DNA of 13,509 nucleotides, from contig JAUPKV010000354.1 of NCBI GenBank assembly GCA_030837265.1, forward strand, positions 1-13,509, given 5' to 3'. Made by a program: the position numbers and the translations under genes. Source of the stretch: Methanobacteriota archaeon (GTDB taxonomy: Archaea; Halobacteriota; Methanosarcinia; Methanosarcinales; Methanosarcinaceae). Position 1 is the first letter of the stretch, and every line of letters starts with the position of its first letter. The notes beneath the pieces are model-generated. The model had not been told where the DNA came from, made no database searches, and saw nothing but the letters and a program-made list of their open reading frames with translations. This document shows, in pieces, positions 7,627 through 13,272 of the stretch.

Positions 7627-7779
7627 ATGTTAGAATTTCCAGTTGAATGTGTTTTATGCGGTGAGCATCTTAAAAAACAGGTAATCCGCTCTAATGTATT
7701 TTATTATTGCAGCAGATGCGGCTCTATCTCCTCAATCATTTCTGCTGAATCGCCTTCTCAAATAGCAGCTAGCACGTAA
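7627..7779 (+). CDS. Small zinc-ribbon protein, 50 residues
   Basis: This short frame encodes 50 residues with two CxxC knuckles: Cys8-Val-Leu-Cys11-Gly and Cys28-Ser-Arg-Cys31-Gly, separated by 16 residues. This is the layout of a treble-clef or zinc-ribbon metal site. The ribosome binding site is good: GGAG at 7613-7616, 10 nt before the ATG, extended by GTGA. A TATA box lies about 90 bp upstream. The C-terminal 18 residues are Ser-rich and look unstructured. Small zinc-ribbon proteins are common in methanogens and may bind nucleic acid or protein partners, but the function here is unknown. It faces the flavodoxin gene, separated by a hairpin terminator. The two spaced Cys pairs plus the ribosome binding site are why I accept such a short frame. 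Confidence 0.7.
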   Translation: MLEFPVECVLCGEHLKKQVIRSNVFYYCSRCGSISSIISAESPSQIAAST

Positions 7780-7840
7780 TGCCTGAAAAAGGACTCAATA
7801 ACCGGGAGAAACAACTGCTTTACCAATTTTAAAAAAGTGT

Positions 7841-7884
7841 AAAAAAATAATAGCAGTATTGACCTATTTTAGGTTAAGCCTGCT
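7841..7884 (-). terminator. Hairpin terminator of the flavodoxin gene
   Basis: On the minus strand, an interrupted stem (AGCAG with CTGCT outside, ACCT with AGGT inside; 7852-7884) is followed by a run of seven T (7841-7847 on the plus strand reads A7). It lies 17 bp beyond the flavodoxin stop. It may also slow transcripts from the zinc-ribbon gene arriving from the other side. Confidence 0.5.
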
Positions 7885-7901
7885 GTTTTCTTAGATTAAG
7901 A

Positions 7902-8342
7902 TTATTTCTTCCCATGCTTAAGTTTTTCAGCAATATCAAACCCTAGTCTTTTGCATTCCTGTAAGTCTTTTTCTGTGGGTTTATGAAGAATCCGGAGAAC
8001 CGGATCAATCACAGTCATTCCCATCTCTCTCATCTTTTCAGCTATCATTATGGGAGCTTCGCCGCTCCATCCATAGGAGCCAAAAGCTGCCCCTATTTTG
8101 CCCTGTGGGTTTGTAGTAGCAAGGGTCTCATTGATGAATTTTTCCATAGGCGGCAGCATTCTGTAGTAAAAAGTAGAGGAGCCAATTGCAATTGCTTCCG
8201 CTTCACTAAGTTCTTCGGGCTTTACATCATAGAAGCTAACAGCTTTTACATCAATATTCTTTGATTCGATCCCATTTGCTATTGCTTCGGCCATAGCTTT
8301 TGTATTCCCTGAGGTACTGAGATACACTACCAGTGCTTTCAT
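7902..8342 (-). CDS. Flavodoxin
   Basis: The 146-residue product starts MKALVVYLSTSGNTKAMAE: a first beta strand followed by the FMN-phosphate loop T10-S-G-N-T14, as in short-chain flavodoxins and the flavodoxin domain of F390/FprA-type proteins. Two further FMN-contact loops are visible, GSSTFYYRMLPPM (about residues 54-66) and GSYGWSGEAP (about 88-97). It is expected to be a cytoplasmic FMN electron carrier. The frame extends to an ATG at 8384, but I choose 8342 because GGGGAT lies just 4-5 nt upstream and the protein then starts directly at the first strand of the fold. It is a single gene on the minus strand, convergent with the zinc-ribbon gene. Its redox partner is not evident from the neighbours. 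Confidence 0.92.
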   Translation of the reverse strand: MKALVVYLSTSGNTKAMAEAIANGIESKNIDVKAVSFYDVKPEELSEAEAIAIGSSTFYYRMLPPMEKFINETLATTNPQGKIGAAFGSYGWSGEAPIMIAEKMREMGMTVIDPVLRILHKPTEKDLQECKRLGFDIAEKLKHGKK

Positions 8343-8627
8343 ACTTATCCCCATCCAGTAAGATCTGATGTTAATGCCTGTCACGGTCTACATAGATAAT
8401 TACGGATTAAAAGTGAGCAAATATCAGCGGTCAAATTTACCAAGCCACAGGCAAAAAGAACAGCCTGAGGTCATCTCACTTTCAAACCCTGTATTAATTA
8501 TGAAAATTGTTTTAAATAAGGATTTCGTCTATAGTCAGGTGAAGAACTAATTAGGCATTTGTGTCCACGATGATCAATGGGGTTATCCTCATTATTACAG
8601 AGCTTTTACCACCTGAGTGAAAGTATC

Positions 8628-8642
8628 CTGGATTCGGCAGGT
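8628..8642 (+). repeat. Left copy of a 15-bp inverted repeat
   Basis: CTGGATTCGGCAGGT is the exact reverse complement of 9131-9145. The copies are 488 bp apart, and the repeat is GC-rich in very AT-rich surroundings, so a chance match is unlikely. It could be a terminal repeat of a small element or two sites for one binding protein. Confidence 0.7.
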
Positions 8643-9130
8643 AAATATATAGATTAATATGAATTATTTTTATTTGTTATTATTTAGCATACTATATGTA
8701 ATAAATGTATTCCTTTTGACGCTCTTTTATGTAAACTTTTTATTAAATCGAGATGCGTAGAAAATTGAGGTATCCACTTTATGGTTAACAGATTCCTTTA
8801 CCGAATACAAATAGAATTATTTTATATTTTCCTGTTAATTAAACTTAGTAAGCCAAAAACGGTAGTAGAAACGCTAATGCAACTGTGAAACATATAAGCT
8901 TTTTTGATCACCTTTGGAAGAAGAGAATGAAACGGTTCCAGACCAGAAAAGAAAACATACAAAAACTCAAGATCAGATAGGTATTTTTCTAGTTTCAGGG
9001 AGTTACAGAGCTTAATATTCAGGATGAAAGGAGGTATAGAGTCGGAAATAGTGAATATGGAAAACGTTCACTGGAAGATTTTAAGTCTTATGGGGGAGAA
9101 ATGTAAAAACAATTATCTCTAATCACGTTA

Positions 9131-9145
9131 ACCTGCCGAATCCAG
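9131..9145 (-). repeat. Right copy of a 15-bp inverted repeat
   Basis: ACCTGCCGAATCCAG is the exact reverse complement of 8628-8642. I found no clear target-site duplication outside the pair. It lies directly behind the stop codon region of the propeptide-only gene (9165-10193). Confidence 0.7.
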
Positions 9146-9164
9146 AATAAAAATAAAGATAATA

Positions 9165-10193
9165 TTATAAACGCTTGATTATCAGCAGTGATAAAAGCCC
9201 CAGAACAAACATTATAGAAGTAAATCCAGATATTTGATTGTTTGTCTCATTGCCAACAATTTTTTCTTTATTAGCTGATAAATTTGTATCGTTGTTTTTA
9301 TTTACATCTGGTCTATCAGCTGGTGCCGAGTCTGTTAATGTTGTGTTTACAAAAGCAAAGACAACTGGTACATTACTTATACCTTTTGTTTCAAAGTGTT
9401 TATCTATTACTTGATATATTTCATCAATTACTGATTCATTTACTTTTTCTGGAGTGGAGGAGTTAAAGCCAACTATTAAATATCCATTAATATCGGCTCC
9501 AAACATATTAACAGGACCACCGGATGAAGCTAAATACGGGTTAAGTTCAGTTGGAAAAGAACTTGATCGACTATATTCTATTAGTGAATTTATCCATTCC
9601 CGCTTCTCTTCTTCATGGTGAATCTCAGGCATTGTTCCTCGAGTAGTTATGAACCCTGATAACTGCTTCATAGCTTCTTCAACAGCTTTCGGACCATAAT
9701 CAGGTAGTGGAAGATTTTCTTCATCCTGAGCCCACATGAAGATCACAGGGACTTCACTTATACCTTCCTGCTGCTTGCAGTAATCATCAATTTTCTTATA
9801 GATCTCGTCAACTCTTGAATCATTTATTTCTTCTTTATAGGCAGAGCCCAAATAAATTATTATTACTTTATTATTGGTAGCAACACTTTCTATAGACTTA
9901 TCAAATTTGGAATATGATGGACCCTCTAAGGTAAGATTTAGCCAGCAATTCACAATTGAATTTTCCCATTTTATATTAATTGTTTCTGGTAAGGTTCCTC
10001 TGTATGCTATAAATAGGGAATTGTTTGTAAGTTCCTTTATAGAGGAGTCAGAGATCTCATTATATTCGGAATGATTCAGTTGTTTATTGTCTTCAATTGC
10101 CGAACTAAACGGCAATAAATAAATAAATAACATAGGTGTTAACAAAAACATAGTTATCAATATTTTACCAATTTTGCTTTTCTTAAACATCAT
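9165..10193 (-). CDS. Surface-anchored protein with two protease-propeptide modules
   Basis: The 342-residue product has a signal peptide (about 1-32, ending FSSA), two tandem modules, an Asn/Asp/Thr-rich linker (about 285-320) and a C-terminal SGF-hydrophobic-KR tail (322-342) resembling the PGF-CTERM archaeosortase anchor. Module 2 (185-281) aligns closely with the propeptide of the protease at 11911-13046: TRGTMPEI with TRGAVPEI, NPYLASSGGPV with KPYMKKNGGPV, INGYLIVGF with YNGYLFVDF, and VPVVF in both. Module 1 (65-154) is a diverged copy with YRGTLPE and VPVIF. No protease domain follows. It therefore looks like an inhibitor, folding helper or cell-surface docking protein for the protease; this is inference. 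Many N-glycosylation sequons fit an outer-surface location. The ATG at 10193 has GAGG a few bases upstream. An IS1 element sits 69 bp upstream of the start codon. Confidence 0.85.
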   Translation of the reverse strand: MMFKKSKIGKILITMFLLTPMLFIYLLPFSSAIEDNKQLNHSEYNEISDSSIKELTNNSLFIAYRGTLPETINIKWENSIVNCWLNLTLEGPSYSKFDKSIESVATNNKVIIIYLGSAYKEEINDSRVDEIYKKIDDYCKQQEGISEVPVIFMWAQDEENLPLPDYGPKAVEEAMKQLSGFITTRGTMPEIHHEEEKREWINSLIEYSRSSSFPTELNPYLASSGGPVNMFGADINGYLIVGFNSSTPEKVNESVIDEIYQVIDKHFETKGISNVPVVFAFVNTTLTDSAPADRPDVNKNNDTNLSANKEKIVGNETNNQISGFTSIMFVLGLLSLLIIKRL

Positions 10194-10231
10194 GTCGCCT
10201 CTGAAGGTTATATTTTTTCCAAAATTGAATA

Positions 10232-10243
10232 GAAAATATAATA
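10232..10243 (-). promoter_or_regulatory. TATA box of the propeptide-module gene
   Basis: On the minus strand TATTATATTTTC lies 38 bp before the ATG at 10193, with a predicted transcript start near 10208. The end of the IS1 element (10263) is only about 20 bp further upstream, so the core promoter survives but any upstream activator site was moved away by the insertion. Confidence 0.45.
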
Positions 10244-10254
10244 ATACGTAAACA

Positions 10255-10262
10255 AATATTCT
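10255..10262 (+). repeat. Left 8-bp target-site duplication of the IS1 element
   Basis: AATATTCT directly abuts the GGT end of the element and is repeated exactly at 11428-11435. An 8-bp duplication fits IS1-family insertion. Confidence 0.9.
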
Positions 10263-10274
10263 GGTCGTCCGGCT

Positions 10275-10973
10275 TTATACGGTTGATGTTTTAAAACACC
10301 TGAATGTGAGCAGTTCTTTTAAATTCCACTTCGACTGAGTGATTCCTGCTTCTCTTGCAGGTGTATTTTTACACTTAAAACCTCTCTCGTCCAGATATGT
10401 TAATCCTCCATGTTCTCTGCAGAAATTAAAGTGTGTGCAGTATAGGGCCATTCGATTTACTAAATACTTTATTTTCTTGGAGAATCCGATTGTCTTTCTT
10501 GAAATCCTATTGTTGTCCTGCCTGAATGTCAGGTTTTGCCTTTCGAGTAAACTTGTTGATATCTCAGTTTCGTTAATGTCTTTTCCAAAAATAATTTTCT
10601 TAACAATCTTCTGTAACTTTCCTCCCTTTCTTTTTTTAATCACCTGAGCATATCTCAAGTCATCTGGAGGAACAAGTTTTGGATTCTTTGGCCGTCCTCT
10701 CTTCCCGGTTCTGGGGAACTCTTCTATTTCTCCATATTGTTTCAGAAGAGCTTTTGCATAAAATTCCAAACCATCAGTGACAAAAAGAGGCATTGATTCA
10801 CAAAGACGTTTAGCCATTAATTCTACTAATTCGTCCGCAACATACCGCTTTCTTGGACCTATAGCGAAAGCAACTATTAACCTACAACCTGGTGCAAAAG
10901 CTACCCACATCCACGGGCCATCATCTTCATAATTTTCCATTCTGGGGACGATTTTTTTTGGACTATTACCCAT
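10275..10973 (-). CDS. IS1-family transposase, downstream frame (InsB-like)
   Basis: This frame carries most of the catalytic domain. Asp67 in FVTDGLEFY and Glu144 in LLERQNLTFRQDNNRISRKT are the second and third residues of the DDE triad; the latter block is highly typical of IS1 InsB. The first Asp comes from the upstream frame (DEIW). The ATG at 10973 gives a 232-residue reading, but the working protein is expected to arise by -1 frameshifting from the upstream frame at the A8 run, so this ATG may not be used. The stop codon overlaps the left terminal repeat. The fused product would be about 368 residues, longer than E. coli IS1 transposase (232) because of insertions around GKRGRPKNPKL, a pattern known in archaeal IS1 elements. 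Confidence 0.88.
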   Translation of the reverse strand: MGNSPKKIVPRMENYEDDGPWMWVAFAPGCRLIVAFAIGPRKRYVADELVELMAKRLCESMPLFVTDGLEFYAKALLKQYGEIEEFPRTGKRGRPKNPKLVPPDDLRYAQVIKKRKGGKLQKIVKKIIFGKDINETEISTSLLERQNLTFRQDNNRISRKTIGFSKKIKYLVNRMALYCTHFNFCREHGGLTYLDERGFKCKNTPAREAGITQSKWNLKELLTFRCFKTSTV

Positions 10974-11371
10974 ATTTCATCCATTTCTATCTTAGGTACA
11001 TTCACTTCTTTCATCAAAATATCATTTACTTTATCACACTGCTTTGCAGCACGATCTAACCACCTGCGTACAGTAGCTGAAGTTATTCCCAATACGTCAG
11101 CAATACCCTCTTCACTCATCCCTTTCATGGACATTTTCAAAGCCAAATCAATAACACGTTCTTCTGTACGGAGATCATAGTAGAAAGTGCCTGTATGATC
11201 ATTGAATACTTTGCCACAGTCCCGACATATGTACTTTCTAACCTTTTCTCCACGGCTAGTAGATGTTCCATTTCCGACAACATTGCTCTTACCTTTAAAA
11301 CCATGAGATTTGCATGAATTATTTGGACAAGCAACGTCAGTAAATTGTGATTTTGGACCCCGTTTCCCCAT
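10901..11371 (-). CDS. IS1-family transposase, upstream frame (InsA-like)
   Basis: The 156-residue product starts MGKRGPKSQF. It has a Cys pair set (Cys15, Cys20, Cys49, Cys52) forming the InsA zinc finger, then a helix-turn-helix (about 72-108, GMSEEGIADVLGITSATVRRWL) for binding the terminal repeats. The first catalytic Asp (Asp131, EMDEIW) follows just before the frameshift site. Alone it would act as a repressor or DNA-binding protein, as InsA does. The frame extends to an ATG at 11407, but that would run into the terminal repeat (11403-11427); the ATG at 11371 gives the family-like N-terminus. No clear ribosome binding site is seen for either start. Confidence 0.88.
   Translation of the reverse strand: MGKRGPKSQFTDVACPNNSCKSHGFKGKSNVVGNGTSTSRGEKVRKYICRDCGKVFNDHTGTFYYDLRTEERVIDLALKMSMKGMSEEGIADVLGITSATVRRWLDRAAKQCDKVNDILMKEVNVPKIEMDEIWVIVQKKSSPEWKIMKMMARGCG
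10952..10959 (-). promoter_or_regulatory. Programmed -1 frameshift site of the transposase
   Basis: On the minus strand the upstream frame reads CAA AAA AAA TCG through eight A residues, giving an ideal A-AAA-AAA slippery heptamer. A -1 slip converts the upstream frame into the downstream one, joining DEIWVIVQKK to IVPRMENYEDD. IS1 uses the same type of A-rich site to make transposase. Confidence 0.8.
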
Positions 11372-11427
11372 AGATATTATTATATTAGTTCTATTATTTA
11401 ATATCAACTCAATGAAAATGGACTACC

Positions 11428-11435
11428 AATATTCT
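11428..11435 (+). repeat. Right 8-bp target-site duplication of the IS1 element
   Basis: AATATTCT, identical to 10255-10262, follows the ACC end of the element without a gap. Confidence 0.9.
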
Positions 11436-11910
11436 TTTCATTGGGTAAAAATAATTTTAACTATAGCGTCACAAATGATATTTGGCTTTTCTATATATCA
11501 AACCAGTCATCTATAAAAATGTTGAAGCTTCCAAATTTATAGAATAACTGATAATAGCTATTGATGATCTAAACTGCACCCAAAGTCATTAATTCAATGG
11601 AGGGGTCATATAGAGCTTATATGAAAAGTGTTTAGAGTGCTTTGAATTTTGGAGGACTACATAAATAATTATTTGACCATTCAATCTATCCAAGCTAGGT
11701 AAAAATTAAAAACCTTAACTCCACTTTTCTTAGCGATAAAGCAATTCATTGATTTTTCTATTTATTTCAGCGGCAAATTGACTGAAAATATATGGACTTT
11801 ATTTTGAGTTTCTTGCTACTAAACAGTATTAATTTCATTAGTTAATGGTATAATTAATTCAAGGTGTTACTGAGTTAAGGTTACAACCACTAAAATATCA
11901 AGTTATATAC
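11436..11910. other. AT-rich region between protease gene and IS1
   Basis: About 475 bp with stops in all frames and no recognisable gene. It contains an 11-bp perfect inverted repeat, AACCTTAACTC at 11711-11721 and GAGTTAAGGTT at 11872-11882, 172 bp from outer end to outer end. A further 8-bp pair, TACTGAGT at 11868-11875 and ACTCAGTA at 11909-11916, includes the protease stop codon and may form a weak hairpin at the end of its transcript. Before the IS1 insertion this region was the upstream flank of the propeptide-module gene. Confidence 0.5.
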
Positions 11911-13046
11911 TCAGTACAAAGGATATACATGTAAATCTTGGATTACTCCAGTTACTGGTGAGAAACATGTACCGCTACTTCCAAGCCCACTTCTAATCAC
12001 TCCTACAATATTTACTGTGCTTCCCGATATTGTAAACACTGGAGCACCACTATCGCCAGGATTAATCCTGATATTCGCAGTGAATTGATCTTGAAGTGGT
12101 TCGATATATACGTAGGTACGATCGACATAGCCATATGTCACACCGGTAGATATCCCTGATTTATAAACTTTAGTGCCTAAGGTCGTATCTCCATAATTTG
12201 CTACATCTTTCGTTCTATCAACGTCTTGATAATAAACGTCGTCTGCTACGTTAGGTGCTCTTACCCATGCTGCATCTGCAAAAACATAATTATAATAAGT
12301 CACTGTTCCTACTTGCCTTGGATAAGCAGGTTGATATATTGGTGCACCAATACCGCCAGCCTCCATGGCAGCATGTCCAGACATCACAAACCCTCTGTTG
12401 CCACTACTGTCTCGCGCAGCAAATGACAATGTTGACATCGAAGTTCCTCCTGTTATTTTTATTCCCCCGATTAGATTGTTCCAAGTAGTGATACGCGAAC
12501 TAAGAGTCTCTGTTTTCCCCTTTTCGAAAACTACAGGAACATCTGCTAACTTCATTTTTTCTGCATCATCTTCTATTATACTATACAGTTTGTCAATTGT
12601 AGATTCATCGATTGCATTAATTTGTTTTTCATCGAAATCCACAAACAAATATCCATTATAGTCAATCCCAAAACCTTTTACTGGTCCACCATTTTTTTCA
12701 TATAAGGTTTAAGTTTATCCTTGGAACTACGAATACTTGCTTCTAGTGTTTCCAACCTATTAGCTTTTTCTTTAAAGTCTTTTATTTCAGGTACCGCTCC
12801 CCTAGTTTCAAGTACATCTGAGTTACGTTTAACTTTCTCAAAAACATCCGGACCTTGATCAGGTAGATGACGTTCACTTGTAGTTAAGTTGTCTAGGCTT
12901 AACTTAGATGTTTCAATTAAGGCTTTCTCCACAGGCACATTTTGACTGTTTTCTTCCTGTTGTGCACTAACAGCTGGTATCAATACCATACTAACTAGTA
13001 ACGTTGCTAAAATTAGTGTTCCTATTCCAATTTTGTTCTTAATCAT
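11911..13046 (-). CDS. Secreted S1-type serine protease with propeptide, -1 frame break
   Basis: Two adjoining frames make one protein. The upstream frame (13046-12678) gives a signal peptide (1-28, ending AVSA) and the start of a propeptide, then hits TAA. The downstream frame is open from 12707 to the TGA at 11911. A -1 shift at an A7 run (12697-12703) joins KLKPYMKK to NGGPVKGFGIDYNGYL and gives 378 residues, matching the paralogous module at 9165-10193 without gaps. The propeptide spans about 60-176. The protease domain has the chymotrypsin-like triad His225 (MSGHAA), Asp258 (FADAAW) and Ser333 (NPGDSGAPVF), counted in the joined protein, and an S1-like C-terminus with GTCFSPVTG. The break may be a one-base deletion (inactive gene), a sequencing error, or real frameshifting; the slippery context (G-AAA-AAA) is weaker than in the nearby IS1. 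The ATG at 13046 has a strong AGGAGG 7 nt upstream. Expected role is secreted protein degradation. Confidence 0.85.
12697..12703 (-). other. A7 run where the protease reading frame breaks
   Basis: On the minus strand the upstream frame reads TAT ATG AAA AAA ATG GTG; a -1 shift after the second AAA gives AAT GGT GGA CCA (Asn-Gly-Gly-Pro). Comparison with the related module PYLASSGGP shows that PYMKKNGGP restores equal length. One missing A in an ancestral A8 run would explain the break equally well. Confidence 0.7.
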
Positions 13047-13053
13047 TCATATT

Positions 13054-13078
13054 CCTCCTAAGTATTTTACCCAGGAGG
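13054..13078 (-). promoter_or_regulatory. Protease ribosome binding site within a possible hairpin
   Basis: On the minus strand AGGAGG (13059-13054) is the ribosome binding site, 7 nt before the ATG. CCTCCT (13078-13073) lies 13 nt upstream of it and is perfectly complementary, so the leader RNA could fold and hide the site. Possible TATA boxes at about 13084-13092 and 13094-13102 would start the transcript close to or inside this hairpin, so it is uncertain whether the whole stem is transcribed. Confidence 0.45.
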
Positions 13079-13138
13079 CAGGATTAAATAAGCTTAAATA
13101 TTCGCACAGCTAACATAATCTCGCCTCTTGGCATTGTG

Positions 13139-13182
13139 TTATGGAGTTCAGGTGATTTTGGGAAGTACATCGAACTCCATAA
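13139..13182. repeat. Perfect 11-bp inverted repeat upstream of the protease
   Basis: TTATGGAGTTC (13139-13149) and GAACTCCATAA (13172-13182) are exact reverse complements with a 22-nt spacer. As RNA or single-stranded DNA it would form a stable stem-loop. It could be an operator, a leader-RNA structure, a terminator stem, or the end of a small mobile element. Confidence 0.65.
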
Positions 13183-13229
13183 ACTACGTTATGGTGACTA
13201 TTTATAAACATTTTGTTTAAAATATCAAT

Positions 13230-13272
13230 AGTTAGATTATTCTTTTTTATATTTTTTTCAAATAGTCTAACT
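13230..13272. repeat. 12-bp inverted repeat with one mismatch
   Basis: AGTTAGATTATT (13230-13241) and AATAGTCTAACT (13261-13272) pair at 11 of 12 positions, with a U-G wobble at the twelfth if transcribed as plus-strand RNA. The 19-nt loop is T-rich. It lies 48 bp from the perfect 11-bp repeat. Confidence 0.5.

Larger units (their letters stand above)
8343..9164. other. Gene-poor region of 0.8 kb
   Basis: No convincing coding region. The first 150 bp probably contain the flavodoxin promoter (minus strand). A 60-codon plus-strand frame at 8368-8550 lacks a ribosome binding site and a recognisable product. A 15-bp inverted repeat brackets 8628-9145. Within that bracket, short frames such as 8927-8980 and 9024-9122 have coding-like composition but are broken by stops, so the interval may be a decayed gene or a short non-autonomous element. 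Confidence 0.5.
10263..11427 (-). mobile_element. Complete IS1-family insertion sequence, 1165 bp
   Basis: The ends are imperfect inverted repeats of 25 bp: 10263-10287 begins GGTCGTCC and ends GTTGAT; the reverse complement of 11403-11427 begins GGTAGTCC and ends GTTGAT (17 of 25 positions agree). Both start GGT, as in IS1. An 8-bp direct duplication, AATATTCT, flanks the element (10255-10262 and 11428-11435). Inside are two overlapping transposase frames joined by a -1 frameshift site. The exact duplication and complete frames suggest a recent, possibly still mobile copy. It sits between the protease gene and the propeptide-only gene, in the same orientation as both. Confidence 0.92.

Noticed and set aside
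7568..7633. 21-codon frame overlapping the zinc-ribbon start
   Set aside because: Too short to support; it was kept only as a possible leader in the findings.
8342..8384. Upstream start extending flavodoxin by 14 residues
   Set aside because: The added residues precede the first strand of the fold, and the best ribosome binding site lies directly before the ATG at 8342.
8368..8550. 60-codon plus-strand frame opposite the flavodoxin promoter
   Set aside because: No ribosome binding site, no domain or motif, and it overlaps the start region of the flavodoxin gene on the other strand.
8595..9013. Direct repeat TTACAGAGCTT at 8595-8605 and 9003-9013
   Set aside because: Eleven bases with no extension on either side and no link to the ends of the 15-bp inverted repeat; probably coincidence.
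9024..9122. 32-codon ATG frame inside the 15-bp inverted repeat bracket
   Set aside because: No ribosome binding site or motif; the composition looks coding-like, but the neighbouring frames are broken, so a decayed remnant is as likely.
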